DNA from: a virus
DNA: 29,767 bases
Strand: one strand, 5' to 3'
Virus record (IMG/VR): IMGVR_UViG_3300047547_000318
Coordinates: 1 to 29,767 of that record
Position 1 is the first letter of the stretch; each line of letters begins with the position of its first letter. This document shows positions 21,795-29,767 of this stretch, piece by piece. The notes under the pieces were generated by a model, which saw nothing but the letters and a program-made list of their open reading frames with translations, was not told where the DNA came from and made no database searches. The position numbers and the translations under genes were made by a program.

Positions 21795-22769
21795 ATGGAT
21801 CAATTCCGCACACTTAGCGCAATTTTAAGAGGTAGTTGGGCACTGAACGCCCAGGAGGCCGCCGGCCTTTTGCCTATTGTGGTGAGTATGCTGAAGGGAA
21901 ACGGAGTAAGCACAACTCCGAAAAATGACATAAAAGCCGGCAGCTACGATGAGGAGTTTAAGGCGCTTGAAGAAAAATACCACTTTAACAAGGAGCACAA
22001 AATACTGGTGGCAGAACCCAATGCCCAGGTAACCGGCACTTACCAGGTAAAATACTACGACGGATTTAAAGATGCTCCACGGGGCAGTATTGGCATTATA
22101 CCTATACAGGGTGTAATGATGAAGCACGATTACTGTGGAGATGCCGGAAGTATGACTAATGCAGCAAGGGTTGCAGAGGCCAACAACAACCCCAACATTG
22201 AGGCCATAGTTTTAAAGATCGACAGCCCGGGTGGAATGGTGAACGGCCTACCCACTTTGTATGATGCTATAAAGAATAGCAAAAAACCGGTACTGGCATT
22301 TATAGACGATGGTGGTATGTATAGCGCCGCCTACTATGTAGCCAGTGCAGCCGATGAGATATACAGCTCCAACACCGTTAATGGAGTAGGTAGCATTGGT
22401 ACCATGCAGAGCATAATGGATTACCGCGAATACCTAGCAAAAGAAGGTATAAAGCAAATTGACATTTACGCACCGCAGAGCACCGAAAAGAACAAGGAAT
22501 ACCGGGAATTGATGGACAAAGAGAACCAGGCTCCATTAAAATCCATACTTAAAGTATATGCCCAGGATTTTATAGACCGGGTTATTGAAGGCCGGGGCGA
22601 CCGGTTGAATGTAGGATCTGATCACTCAGCATTTAAGGGAGCAGTTTACCGCGCTACAGAAGCAGTGGAAATGGGCCTTATTGATGGCATTATGCCATTG
22701 GCACAGGTACTGCAAAGAGCCGCTGAGCTAGCGCAAAGCACCCAAAAACAGGAAGGACTATACGTATGA
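21795..22769 (+). CDS. S49-family head maturation protease
   Basis: A 324-aa serine peptidase of the SppA/S49 type, which in phages trims scaffold and capsid proteins during head maturation. The ATG at 21795 (MDQFRTLSAILRGSWALN) is preferred over an in-frame TTG at 21786. Family features: IGIIPIQGVMMKHDY, AIVLKIDSPGGMVNGL, and DGGMYSAAYYVASAADEIYS with the nucleophile Ser near residue 177, followed by NGVGSIGTM. The C-terminal region has RVIEGRGDRLNVGSDHSAFKG, also usual in this family. It overlaps the scaffold-like gene by 4 nt, as expected for a protease-scaffold pair. Confidence 0.9.
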   Translation: MDQFRTLSAILRGSWALNAQEAAGLLPIVVSMLKGNGVSTTPKNDIKAGSYDEEFKALEEKYHFNKEHKILVAEPNAQVTGTYQVKYYDGFKDAPRGSIGIIPIQGVMMKHDYCGDAGSMTNAARVAEANNNPNIEAIVLKIDSPGGMVNGLPTLYDAIKNSKKPVLAFIDDGGMYSAAYYVASAADEIYSSNTVNGVGSIGTMQSIMDYREYLAKEGIKQIDIYAPQSTEKNKEYRELMDKENQAPLKSILKVYAQDFIDRVIEGRGDRLNVGSDHSAFKGAVYRATEAVEMGLIDGIMPLAQVLQRAAELAQSTQKQEGLYV

Positions 22770-23212
22770 GCTTACTAAATTTCAATAAAAACAATATGAA
22801 ACAATTACAAGCATTGGCAGCGCTTAAAGGCAAAGCCGCGGCAGAAATTACACCGGCAGAGCTGGCAGCTGTAAATACAGAGCTGAAAGAAACCGGAATT
22901 GAAGGTGTAAATGTGGTTACAGCCGGTGCTGTAGAAGCACTTGAAACCACCATTGCCGAAAACACCACCACCCTTGCTGAGGTTACCGAACGTGCAGAAA
23001 CCGCAGAGGCTGCGCTGGTAACTGCAAACGAAAGTGTTGCAACCCTGGAAGCAGAAGTGGCAGCACTTAAACCCGCTGAAACAACTTCAGCATCGCACAG
23101 CAACCCCGATCCTGAAGATGAGGATGACGAAACCCCGGCAGAAGACCCTGATAAAGCAGAAGCCAGAGTGGCCAAAATGCAGGAAGAAGTGCTGGAAAAA
23201 TTTGGATTTTAA
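22766..23212 (+). CDS. Scaffold-like head protein
   Basis: A 148-aa acidic protein with heavy Ala/Glu content. It has a coiled-coil-prone middle (TLAEVTERAETAEAALVTAN; SVATLEAEVAAL), a disordered acidic linker (HSNPDPEDEDDETPAEDPDK) and a C-terminal helix (RVAKMQEEVLEKFGF). Sitting between the S49 protease and the capsid protein, with this composition, it is probably the scaffolding protein. The 4-nt overlap with the protease supports paired expression. An internal ATG at 22797 (MKQLQALAALKG) is an alternative start. Confidence 0.65.
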   Translation: MSLLNFNKNNMKQLQALAALKGKAAAEITPAELAAVNTELKETGIEGVNVVTAGAVEALETTIAENTTTLAEVTERAETAEAALVTANESVATLEAEVAALKPAETTSASHSNPDPEDEDDETPAEDPDKAEARVAKMQEEVLEKFGF

Positions 23213-23236
23213 AATAAAAAATAACACCGATAAACC

Positions 23237-24238
23237 ATGATTACCGCAACCGACTTAAAAACCGACTGGGGCAACTACTTCCGCAACGAAGGACAAGGCG
23301 CCAAAGACATCATGAAGGCCTTTTTAGTGCCTTCTACCACCGACCTCGAATGGGCTGGTAGGATTGTACCTACTACCCAAACCCAAGAACGCAAAATAAA
23401 AAGCTCGTTGAGCAATGTTTTGCAGCCATTTCAAACAGGTGCCAGCCCTGCAGGTGATTTAACACTCGCCCCATTGGTTTGTAACCTCACAAAAATGAAG
23501 TTTGAAACCGACATAGACCCCGATACCATTGAGGTGAGCTATGCCGGATTTTTGGCAAACCTGGACACGAACGACCGCAAACAGTGGCCTATTACCCGCT
23601 ACATTGTAGAGGAAATGATTGCAAAAGGCAACGAAAACTGGGAGCTTGAAGTAGTTTACAAAGGCGAATATGCTGCGCCTACCCCTGGAACAGCCGGAGC
23701 TGTTGCTACTACACACGACGGTTTAAAAACCCAAATTGCAGATGCGATTACTGCAGGTGACATTACCGCAGTAAACAGCAATGCAAGCTGGGACAGTGAT
23801 CCTGAAGCAATGCTGGTAGAAATTGAAACCTGGATTGAAGCAGTTGCTGCTGTAAGCGCTATCAACCGCCACATTGTAGAAAACTATTGCGATAAGCTGT
23901 TTATTTCTAAAACCCTTGCTAACCGCATGGCCAAAGGAATATTTAAAACCTACAACAGCAACTACAACGCCAGTGACCAAAATATTAAAACAGCACCTAC
24001 CAAATTTATGTTACCATTTGCTAACATAGAAGTAATAGGACTGCCAAGTATGAATGGACAAAACAGGGTAATTATGACCCCGGCCGTAAACCGCAACGGA
24101 TACATTAAACGCCCCACTAGCTCAAAAGTGGCAGAGCTGTACCAAAGCGGACCACGCGAATTATTGGCCTTTGCAGATTTCCACAAGCAAGTGAGCTTTT
24201 GGGATCCTGCATACATGTTTGTTAACCAACTCGCATAA
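23237..24238 (+). CDS. Major capsid protein
   Basis: A 333-aa protein following protease and scaffold, where the major capsid protein is expected. It has no signal peptide. Segments: MITATDLKTDWGNYFRNEGQ; QKERKIKSS-like region near residue 52 (TQERKIKSSLSNVLQPFQTG); IDPDTIEVSYAGFLANLDTN; a long helix around DKLFISKTLANRMAKGIFKT; and a C-terminal beta part ending HKQVSFWDPAYMFVNQLA. The length is normal for HK97-fold capsid proteins of siphoviruses and myoviruses. Fold assignment rests on context and length. Confidence 0.75.
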   Translation: MITATDLKTDWGNYFRNEGQGAKDIMKAFLVPSTTDLEWAGRIVPTTQTQERKIKSSLSNVLQPFQTGASPAGDLTLAPLVCNLTKMKFETDIDPDTIEVSYAGFLANLDTNDRKQWPITRYIVEEMIAKGNENWELEVVYKGEYAAPTPGTAGAVATTHDGLKTQIADAITAGDITAVNSNASWDSDPEAMLVEIETWIEAVAAVSAINRHIVENYCDKLFISKTLANRMAKGIFKTYNSNYNASDQNIKTAPTKFMLPFANIEVIGLPSMNGQNRVIMTPAVNRNGYIKRPTSSKVAELYQSGPRELLAFADFHKQVSFWDPAYMFVNQLA

Positions 24239-24252
24239 AGAGGTACAACGCC

Positions 24253-24600
24253 ATGAGTGAAACTAAAAAGAATGTAACCCCACCCGCAGCAGAAACACCT
24301 GCTGCGGATGTGGAGGCTCTGCAGAACCGCATTGCGGAACTTGAAGAGAAAAACGGTGTTTTGGAAAAAACCATTGAGGAATTGATGGCTGCCAACCAAA
24401 GCACTGTGGTTGAGAAACCAACCGGCAACACTTTAAAACACGATGGTGTGGAGTACAAGGTGCTCACCCCTAAGTTTTATGTAAAAGCCGGTGATCAGCA
24501 AATGGTGCTGGTAACTGTTACAGAATTAAAGAAAAACAAAGCCCTGGTAGCTGCCGCAATTGAAGCCGGTAACCTGGTGCCAGTGGAGGGAAAAAATTAA
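24253..24600 (+). CDS. Small head-associated protein with coiled coil
   Basis: A 115-aa protein. A Pro/Ala-rich start (NVTPPAAETPAADV) leads into a coiled coil (EALQNRIAELEEKNGVLEKT) and then a small beta domain (LKHDGVEYKVLTPKFYVKAG; QMVLVTVTEL). It lies 14 bp after the capsid gene. Function is unknown; the size and place suit a head decoration, head-completion or capsid-associated protein. Confidence 0.6.
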   Translation: MSETKKNVTPPAAETPAADVEALQNRIAELEEKNGVLEKTIEELMAANQSTVVEKPTGNTLKHDGVEYKVLTPKFYVKAGDQQMVLVTVTELKKNKALVAAAIEAGNLVPVEGKN

Positions 24601-24602
24601 CC

Positions 24603-25205
24603 ATGAAACACGCATTATCATACGCAGCCCTCGCATTTGCCTTTGCGGGCTTTGCCAAAGGGCCACAATTCGCTATTGATTACGGAGACGTAACAGTGGT
24701 AGATCCGGAAGAACTGAACGCACCCGGCACAGAAAGGGTGATATACTTTTGCCCCCGTGCAGACTTTTTGGTTTTGCAAGATGTGGGAGCTGTAACCAAT
24801 ATTGAGGACTGGGGAGTGGTAGCCGCGGCTCACACATTTACCAGCCCTGCAGGTTGGCATAAGCTTACATGTTTTGTACCGGACCAAAATGCTGTGCAGC
24901 ATGAGTTTGGAATGTATGGTGGAGGTGTGAAAAACACTGCCAGAATTTTCCTTAAAGGCAATGCGGCTGAGGTACGTGGAATTATTCAACAGTTGAACAA
25001 TGATGATTGCATCTTTATTATTCCGCTGAAGGATGGCAACCGCGCCCAAATTGGTAGCAAATTTTGCACTGCCACTGTAAAACCTGCCTTTAACTCAAAT
25101 ACCGACAGCAGCCAGGATCCACGTGGCTGGGCACTGGATATTGAGTGCAACGACAGGCACTGCGTGTACTACGACAGCGCACTGGCACTTACACTTCATA
25201 GCTAA
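24603..25205 (+). CDS. Hypothetical head-module structural protein
   Basis: A 200-aa protein with a mildly hydrophobic N-terminus (MKHALSYAALAFAFAGFAKG) and a beta-rich body (TERVIYFCPRADFLVLQDVG; GWHKLTCFVPDQNAVQHEFG; DDCIFIIPLKDGNRAQIGSK). Several cysteines occur. It starts 3 bp after the previous stop. Possibly a minor head or capsid-decoration protein. The N-terminus is not a convincing signal peptide, since the following region lacks a clear cleavage site, but it deserves a check. Confidence 0.55.
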   Translation: MKHALSYAALAFAFAGFAKGPQFAIDYGDVTVVDPEELNAPGTERVIYFCPRADFLVLQDVGAVTNIEDWGVVAAAHTFTSPAGWHKLTCFVPDQNAVQHEFGMYGGGVKNTARIFLKGNAAEVRGIIQQLNNDDCIFIIPLKDGNRAQIGSKFCTATVKPAFNSNTDSSQDPRGWALDIECNDRHCVYYDSALALTLHS

Positions 25206-25210
25206 GCCAT

Positions 25211-25411
25211 ATGGAAACCGTAATTGAAACCTGGGTAAAAGTTGGCAACAAGTGGGAACACAACCTGCCCGATGGAACCCATGTGATTTATGGCCGGGAG
25301 TACACCACCCCATTAACTACTGCGCAGTTGGAGGAATTGGGGAATAAAGGTTGCCCGCATGTGCGCAAAGCTGCCAAGAAAGAAACCAAAGAAACACCCT
25401 CCGAAGTCTGA
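25211..25411 (+). CDS. Small hypothetical protein at end of capsid unit
   Basis: A 66-aa protein of unknown function (METVIETWVKVGNKWEHNLP; TTPLTTAQLEELGNKGCPHV) with a lysine-rich tail (RKAAKKETKETPSEV). It is the last gene before a strong terminator, so it closes the protease-capsid transcription unit. Confidence 0.6.
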   Translation: METVIETWVKVGNKWEHNLPDGTHVIYGREYTTPLTTAQLEELGNKGCPHVRKAAKKETKETPSEV

Positions 25412-25429
25412 TTGGATTTATTTATGTAG

Positions 25430-25462
25430 AAAGCCCCTGTTGCCAGCAGGGGCTTTTTGTTT
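25430..25462 (+). terminator. Strong rho-independent terminator
   Basis: Perfect 10-bp stem AAAGCCCCTG/CAGGGGCTTT with a 7-nt loop and a long T-run, 18 bp after the 66-aa gene. Confidence 0.9.
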
Positions 25463-25505
25463 TTTTGTCCTTTAAAATATTGCCGGCTAAATAGTACTTG
25501 CAAGA

Positions 25506-26195
25506 GTGAATGAGACAAAACTGAGGGCATGGCTGCAAAACCCGGAAAACTACCAGGAAGGAATAATGCTTTTTGAAGCCGCCGGTGGCAATGAACACCA
25601 GCTGGAGCTATTTAAAAAATTCGATGCCCCATTTACCAGGGAAAAATTATACACCGAGCTGGAAGCTATTGCTGAAACCATTAAACAGCCTGAGTTAAAA
25701 CCAGAAGCACCGGCACCGGATTACTTTGATTTACCCCAGGTATTAAAGAATGCACAGAAAGAAAAGGCACAGCTATACAGAGAGTGTTTTCCGTACAGAA
25801 AAGAACTTAAGGAAATTTACAAAAAACAGCTGGCCAAAATAATTACCAGCAAACAGCGGGTAACCATTGCAGAGGCCTGCTCCCTTATGAATAGCACCAA
25901 CCGCGCCGGAAGAAACAAACCCTTTAGCATTGCATTTGTAACCTACAACCGGGAAAGCGGAGCTGCCGGCCAGCTGGTTTACTACGAACATGCTACTCTT
26001 ACGCACCCCAACAACAGTGGAAGCCGCAGCTATAGTGGCACAGCTGCGGAAAAAAGGGCAACCAAAGACCCGAGGCACTGGGCGAACAGCACCAGGAACA
26101 TTCTGCCACTGGCCAGCCGCGACCCCAGAAAACTGCACATTTGGCTTTTGATGATGTACGATGGGATGGAAGTAACACTTGGAGATCCCGGATAA
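25506..26195 (+). CDS. Hypothetical head/packaging-module protein
   Basis: A 229-aa protein starting at a GTG (MNETKLRAWLQNPENYQEGI). The first half is helical and charged (LFKKFDAPFTREKLYTELEA; VLKNAQKEKAQLYRECFPYR; LKEIYKKQLAKII). The second half carries a basic segment (TNRAGRNKPFSIAFVTYNRE; RKLHIWLLMMYDGMEV). Function is unknown. It opens a new unit after the strong terminator and is coupled to the next gene by a 1-nt TAATG overlap. Confidence 0.6.
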   Translation: MNETKLRAWLQNPENYQEGIMLFEAAGGNEHQLELFKKFDAPFTREKLYTELEAIAETIKQPELKPEAPAPDYFDLPQVLKNAQKEKAQLYRECFPYRKELKEIYKKQLAKIITSKQRVTIAEACSLMNSTNRAGRNKPFSIAFVTYNRESGAAGQLVYYEHATLTHPNNSGSRSYSGTAAEKRATKDPRHWANSTRNILPLASRDPRKLHIWLLMMYDGMEVTLGDPG

Positions 26196-26527
26196 TGAAC
26201 CAGATTGAAGAACAAAAAGCGCAAACTGCAGCTACTGCAATTATGGTGAGGATGAACCGTGTTACAGAACTGTGGGAAATGCTGGACAGGTATGCAGAAA
26301 CCGGAGTGATTGAGGTAAAAACTAATGGACCGGTGCGCAGAAGAATTGATGAAATGAGCCGCGGAGATCTGATTAGGTTTTGTTTTACCATACACCCTAC
26401 CATTACCAAATTAAAAAAAAGGCTTGCAGCTGCAAAAGACGAAGCAAAAAAAGCGGAACTGCAGGCTGAATTAATGATGCGACAGGCAGAGCTGGAAGAA
26501 CTATATAAAATACGCGATGGAGAGTAA
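26195..26527 (+). CDS. Hypothetical coiled-coil protein
   Basis: A 110-aa helical protein. The ATG at 26195 (MNQIEEQKAQTAATAIMVRM) shares a base with the preceding stop and is preferred over an in-frame TTG at 26141 inside the previous gene. Residues about 70-105 form a coiled coil (LKKRLAAAKDEAKKAELQAE; LMMRQAELEELYKI). Function is unknown; it lies in the packaging module. Confidence 0.6.
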   Translation: MNQIEEQKAQTAATAIMVRMNRVTELWEMLDRYAETGVIEVKTNGPVRRRIDEMSRGDLIRFCFTIHPTITKLKKRLAAAKDEAKKAELQAELMMRQAELEELYKIRDGE

Positions 26528-27125
26528 ATTGCTGTTTGACATATCGGCGCTGATCAGCGAGGGTGACAAAAATACAAAATCCGGAAACACCAGTAATAGC
26601 TATGGTTTGCAGCAAACTGATTTTTTTAGGTCAGGAGCATTAGAATCGCTGGAAAACACCCTGCCCCTCCCCCTTAAACAGGATGCTTTTTATACTTATG
26701 TGAGCCGAGGAGAATGGAGCCACTGGGAACTTGTTGCATACCTGCTGCAGCAATATGCTCCCTGCACCATTTGTTTTTGCACCTGGAGTATTAGCGAGCT
26801 GAGTGCAAGAAAGCTCGCTGAATGGCTGGAGAACGGGTTACTTACACAAATTACTGCCCTGGTTGATTACCGAAGTAAAAACCGGCACCCGGCAGCTTAC
26901 CACCTGGCGAGCCAGCACATTGCCAGAATGCGTGTAACAAATTGCCATGCAAAGGTTACGGTGCTGCACAGCTCCACCACCGGATACATTACCATTATAG
27001 GATCCGCGAACTGGACAGAAAACCCCAGAATAGAATGCGGGACCATAATTACCCGGGAGGAGGTTGGTGTGCAGCACACACTTTGGATTGAAGAAACTAT
27101 TGAAAATGGAACTTATGAATTATAG
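26517..27125 (+). CDS. PLD-like domain protein
   Basis: A 202-aa protein with a phospholipase D-type HxK motif, CHAKVTVLHSSTTGYITIIG, followed by GSANWTENPRIECG (H near residue 143). The family's usual reaction is phosphodiester transfer or hydrolysis, acting on phospholipid or on nucleic acid. A single HKD half-motif implies action as a dimer. The N-terminal part (YTYVSRGEWSHWELVAYLLQ; ICFCTWSISELSARKLAEWL) also suits a PLD-like fold. Its place beside terminase genes suggests a DNA-related role, but the substrate cannot be told. It overlaps both neighbours. Confidence 0.75.
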   Translation: MESKLLFDISALISEGDKNTKSGNTSNSYGLQQTDFFRSGALESLENTLPLPLKQDAFYTYVSRGEWSHWELVAYLLQQYAPCTICFCTWSISELSARKLAEWLENGLLTQITALVDYRSKNRHPAAYHLASQHIARMRVTNCHAKVTVLHSSTTGYITIIGSANWTENPRIECGTIITREEVGVQHTLWIEETIENGTYEL

Positions 27126-27393
27126 TGAAGAATTGATTTTACAGGTTACGGAGCTAGCGAAAATACCGGATTATACACCGGGTAAAGTGGCACGTATTTT
27201 AGGAATTGAAACCCCAATTATGGAAGATGAAACGCTTAGAGATGCATTTGAAGCCGGCAAATTAATTGCCTCAGGAGAGCTGGGAAAAAAAGTACAGCAG
27301 CTGAGTAACCAGGGCAGCGGTCCTGCGCAGTTTTTGCTGAGTAAAATGATGAAAGAAAACGAAGTAAACACAATAAGAGAATATTATGGGTAG
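27106..27393 (+). CDS. Putative small terminase-type or helix-turn-helix protein
   Basis: A 95-aa protein; the ATG at 27115 is an alternative start. It contains YTPGKVARILGIETPIMEDE, a helix-turn-helix-like pattern, followed by ETLRDAFEAGKLIASGELGK and a C-terminal helix (AQFLLSKMMKENEVNTI). It overlaps the PLD-like gene's 3' end by about 20 nt and the next gene by 8 nt. Its location two genes before the large terminase suggests a DNA-recognition subunit. Confidence 0.55.
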   Translation: MELMNYSEELILQVTELAKIPDYTPGKVARILGIETPIMEDETLRDAFEAGKLIASGELGKKVQQLSNQGSGPAQFLLSKMMKENEVNTIREYYG

Positions 27394-28027
27394 AAGACCG
27401 GATGATGGTTTTCAGTACGGCAGAAAGCCGCTGATAGACCGAATAATGGAAGAATACACAAAAATGCCCGGCGCGGATCCGGGCGACCTTAACCTTAATG
27501 ATGCTGAAAGGCTGATTTTAGAACGCTGGGTATTTATTGATGGGCTGATGCGCAAACATCGCCCCAAGCTTAAAATGAAAGACATTGAGGCGATGACCCG
27601 CAGGCGGTACGACATTTCGAACGGCCAGTTTTGGATTGACTGGAAAAATACCGACCGGTTGTTTGGAACTACATTTTGCCGCAGTAAGGAATATACCCGT
27701 GCGATCTACATTGAACATTTAGAACAAATTGCCAGTCTTGCAGAAGCCAGAGGAGATTACAAAAGCCAAATTAACGCACTCGAGTTGGCTGCTAAACTCC
27801 AGGGATTGATGGATAAGGATGTAACAGAATTGCCAGAGGAAGAACCACGCGTATTTGTGATGCCAATAATGATTGGAGAAGGAGATATGCAACCGCAAAT
27901 AATTAACCTGGACGAATTGCATAAAATGAAACCGGATCTGTTTAAATCAGTAATTCAAATGGCAGACCAGCCCAATGTTGGAGCCAACAAAATGCAGATG
28001 CTTTTGGGAGATGTAGAAGATGCATGA
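27386..28027 (+). CDS. Putative terminase small subunit or packaging cofactor
   Basis: A 213-aa protein directly before, and overlapping by 8 nt, the large terminase gene. The N-terminus is basic (MGRRPDDGFQYGRKPLIDRI). The central region has KHRPKLKMKDIEAMTRRRYD and SNGQFWIDWKNTDRLFGTTF, compatible with a helical DNA-binding arrangement. A following helix (YIEHLEQIASLAEARGDYKS; LELAAKLQGLMD) could mediate oligomerisation. The acidic C-terminus (MLLGDVEDA) is typical of a partner-binding tail. Two candidates for the small terminase (this gene and the one before) remain. Confidence 0.55.
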   Translation: MGRRPDDGFQYGRKPLIDRIMEEYTKMPGADPGDLNLNDAERLILERWVFIDGLMRKHRPKLKMKDIEAMTRRRYDISNGQFWIDWKNTDRLFGTTFCRSKEYTRAIYIEHLEQIASLAEARGDYKSQINALELAAKLQGLMDKDVTELPEEEPRVFVMPIMIGEGDMQPQIINLDELHKMKPDLFKSVIQMADQPNVGANKMQMLLGDVEDA

Positions 28028-29681
28028 TAAATCACTTGGGCACTTAAGTTTAAATTGGCCACAGCGAAACTTTTTTTTTCACCTGCAGGCAGGATTGATA
28101 AAAGATGCAAACCTGATTTGGGGACGTGGTACAGCCAAAAGTAGCAGCATTGCACTGCTTATTCGAAGGATAGTGATGCAAATGCCAAGAAGCAACTGGA
28201 TTATCCAGGGCGCCACATTTCAGCAGCTTCTTACCCGGACATTACCAGGAACATTTGCTTTTATTGAAAAACTGGGTTTCAAACGCGACCGGGATTACTT
28301 TATAAATAAGTTTCCGCCCAAAGGTTACGATCTACCTTTTGAGTGTCCGCTAAAGCCGGAGAACGTGGTATTTTTTGTAAACCACCGCAAAAAATACAGC
28401 GTGGCGTTTACACTTTTTAGTCAGGACAGATCCAGTGGCCGTGGACCAAACAGAGATGGTATTATTTGCGACGAAAGTCTATTACTGGATTATGATAAGT
28501 TTAGCGCAGAAACTCTTGCCACGAATAGAGGTAATGATCAATACTACAGAAATGAGCCCCTGCATCATGGTGTATTTCACTTTAGCTCCATGCCATCCGG
28601 AGTTCACTGGCTGCTCGATGGTGGTGATTATTACCCCAGCGATTTCGATTACATTGATATTAGATCCAGGATTATTGACTTGGAACTGGATTTTTGCAGG
28701 GATAAGGACAAGAAGACCAGAATTGAAATCTGGGAAGAAAGGACAGAGCTTGCAAAGAAGCTGAAATATCATCCCTCATCCGGTGGCCGTTTTTACAGCG
28801 AATTTGATTCTTTTGACAATATTGAAAACCTTGGAATTCGATATATCGATGATCTTTTTAGAGATACTCCGGAGCTCCTGTTTTTGATCGAGATTTTAAA
28901 CAAGAGAACTACCAAGATAGAAGACAGTTTTTACCCCAATTTATCCCGAGAAATACACTGCTACAAAGGTCATTACGACTACAGTTTTATTGATAATCTG
29001 GATTATAACTTTGAGCAGTTACAATCAGTGGACAGCAGACAAGACAGGGACTGTGATCCTAACTTACCGCTTGATATTGGTATGGACTTCGGTGTGCATA
29101 TTAACTGGCTCATTGTAGGGCAAGAATTAAAACAGCAGAGGCAGTACAACTTCATTAAGAACTTCTATGTAAAGACACCACAGAACATTGATGATGTGGT
29201 AAAGGAATTCTGTGAGTACTACAGACATCACAAAAAGAGAATAATATATTTATATCCAGATGCGGAGGGTAATGTTCGTCGCCCGAATATGAAGGCCCAA
29301 GCCACATATGTAGAACAAATAATCAAACTACTTCGCCAAAATGATTGGCAGGTTGTCAATCAGAACAAGATAAAAAGGAATGTGCTTACCAGGGAACACT
29401 ACATCACCTGGTCACGTTGTTTATCGGAACAAAATAGTGCGTATCCGAAAATACGATTTAATCTAATCAACTGTAAAGAGTTGATTTACTCAATGGAGCA
29501 AACCCCGGCAATTGACTTTGGATCTGGGGACATTCGAAAGAACAAAGGCAGCGAGAAAAGTATGAAGAGTAATAGGGAGCAGGCCACAGATGCAGGGGAT
29601 GCAGCTGATAAAATCATTTTTGGAAAGTACCATTATTTGAATTTAAACCAGAGTACAGGGGTGGTTCCGATAGGTAGCTAA
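28020..29681 (+). CDS. terL: Terminase large subunit
   Basis: A 553-aa DNA-packaging motor and nuclease. The N-terminal ATPase has a Walker A variant, GRGTAKSS, at residues 35-42. A Walker B, GIICDES, follows at 147-153 with D151 and E152. The C-terminal nuclease region has DIGMDFGVHINWLIVG near residue 352, an acidic LYPDAEGN near 411, and ATDAGDAADKIIFGKY near 523, giving the three acidic metal-binding positions of the RNase H-like fold. The length is normal. It would pump DNA through the portal into the prohead and cut the concatemer. The portal gene is expected next but lies beyond the window. Confidence 0.9.
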   Translation: MHDKSLGHLSLNWPQRNFFFHLQAGLIKDANLIWGRGTAKSSSIALLIRRIVMQMPRSNWIIQGATFQQLLTRTLPGTFAFIEKLGFKRDRDYFINKFPPKGYDLPFECPLKPENVVFFVNHRKKYSVAFTLFSQDRSSGRGPNRDGIICDESLLLDYDKFSAETLATNRGNDQYYRNEPLHHGVFHFSSMPSGVHWLLDGGDYYPSDFDYIDIRSRIIDLELDFCRDKDKKTRIEIWEERTELAKKLKYHPSSGGRFYSEFDSFDNIENLGIRYIDDLFRDTPELLFLIEILNKRTTKIEDSFYPNLSREIHCYKGHYDYSFIDNLDYNFEQLQSVDSRQDRDCDPNLPLDIGMDFGVHINWLIVGQELKQQRQYNFIKNFYVKTPQNIDDVVKEFCEYYRHHKKRIIYLYPDAEGNVRRPNMKAQATYVEQIIKLLRQNDWQVVNQNKIKRNVLTREHYITWSRCLSEQNSAYPKIRFNLINCKELIYSMEQTPAIDFGSGDIRKNKGSEKSMKSNREQATDAGDAADKIIFGKYHYLNLNQSTGVVPIGS

Positions 29682-29705
29682 AGCTGAAGTTTGTTGATAC
29701 ACAGG

Positions 29706-29726
29706 GGTATGTACTGATAACATACC
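29706..29726 (+). other. Hairpin after terL
   Basis: Perfect 7-bp stem GGTATGT/ACATACC with a 7-nt loop, about 25 bp after the terL stop. There is no immediate T-run, so termination is uncertain. Bases 29682-29767 otherwise hold no visible gene. Confidence 0.4.
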
Positions 29727-29767
29727 GATTTCATATTTCGTTTTGTGTGTATGCAAGTACTTTCAAC

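Noticed and set aside
26141-26194. TTG start for the 110-aa coiled-coil protein
   Set aside because: It would overlap the previous gene by 55 nt; the ATG at 26195 gives the TAATG coupling seen elsewhere.
1-29767. tRNA or rRNA genes
   Set aside because: No cloverleaf-like stretch with TTCGANNC and a matching acceptor stem was recognised; TTCGAC occurrences belong to the hairpin repeats.

Overview
The window is a stretch of tailed-phage genome (free phage or prophage). Every convincing gene is on the + strand, tightly packed, with many 4-nt ATGA-type or 1-nt TAATG-type overlaps. The protein types (small DGR targets ending in a GSRLCF-YAG-LY pattern, S49 head protease, TP901-like tape measure, small signal-bearing proteins) and the scarcity of Shine-Dalgarno sequences suggest a host in the Bacteroidota; this is inference. 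No integrase, transposase, portal, lysin, tRNA or CRISPR array is visible, and both ends of the window cut through a larger element.

Layout. (1) 1-1814: a diversity-generating retroelement (DGR) with two tandem target genes (the first cut by the left edge), a template repeat (TR) and a DGR-type reverse transcriptase. Over 73 aligned positions the two variable repeats (VRs) differ from the TR only where the TR has adenine: 20 of 21 adenines are changed in at least one VR, and none of 52 other positions. (2) 1801-4302: a small putative ssDNA-binding protein and a large primase/helicase-like ATPase; the RT gene overlaps the first of these. (3) 4305-9612: about sixteen small, overlapping early/accessory genes, mostly unknown, including an ASCH-type protein, two zinc-binding proteins, a two-span membrane protein and an HNH endonuclease. 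(4) 9613-11692: hairpin-rich spacers with terminators around a small secreted protein, a RadC/JAMM protein and a lipoprotein with a C-terminal membrane segment (candidate unimolecular spanin). (5) 11692-20680: tail module ending in the 1046-aa tape measure protein, with a small two-gene cassette inserted at 14.7-15.4 kb. (6) 20681-21794: non-coding control regions around one single-gene unit, including a cluster of AGGTAGGA repeats. (7) 21795-29681: head and packaging genes (S49 protease, scaffold-like protein, major capsid protein, small head proteins, PLD-like protein, small-terminase candidates, large terminase).

How the parts work together. The late region runs tail, then head, then terminase in transcription order, the reverse of the usual packaging-head-tail order. 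The DGR sits next to the replication genes rather than beside a tail fibre, and its targets are small proteins without export signals or structural repeats, so their ligand and site of action are open. A second layer is a family of short hairpins with a constant loop (TTCGACAAGCTCA or close variants) and stems that differ from copy to copy yet stay self-complementary. At least eight copies are scattered through the window, several inside or at the 3' ends of genes, and one serves as a probable bidirectional terminator.
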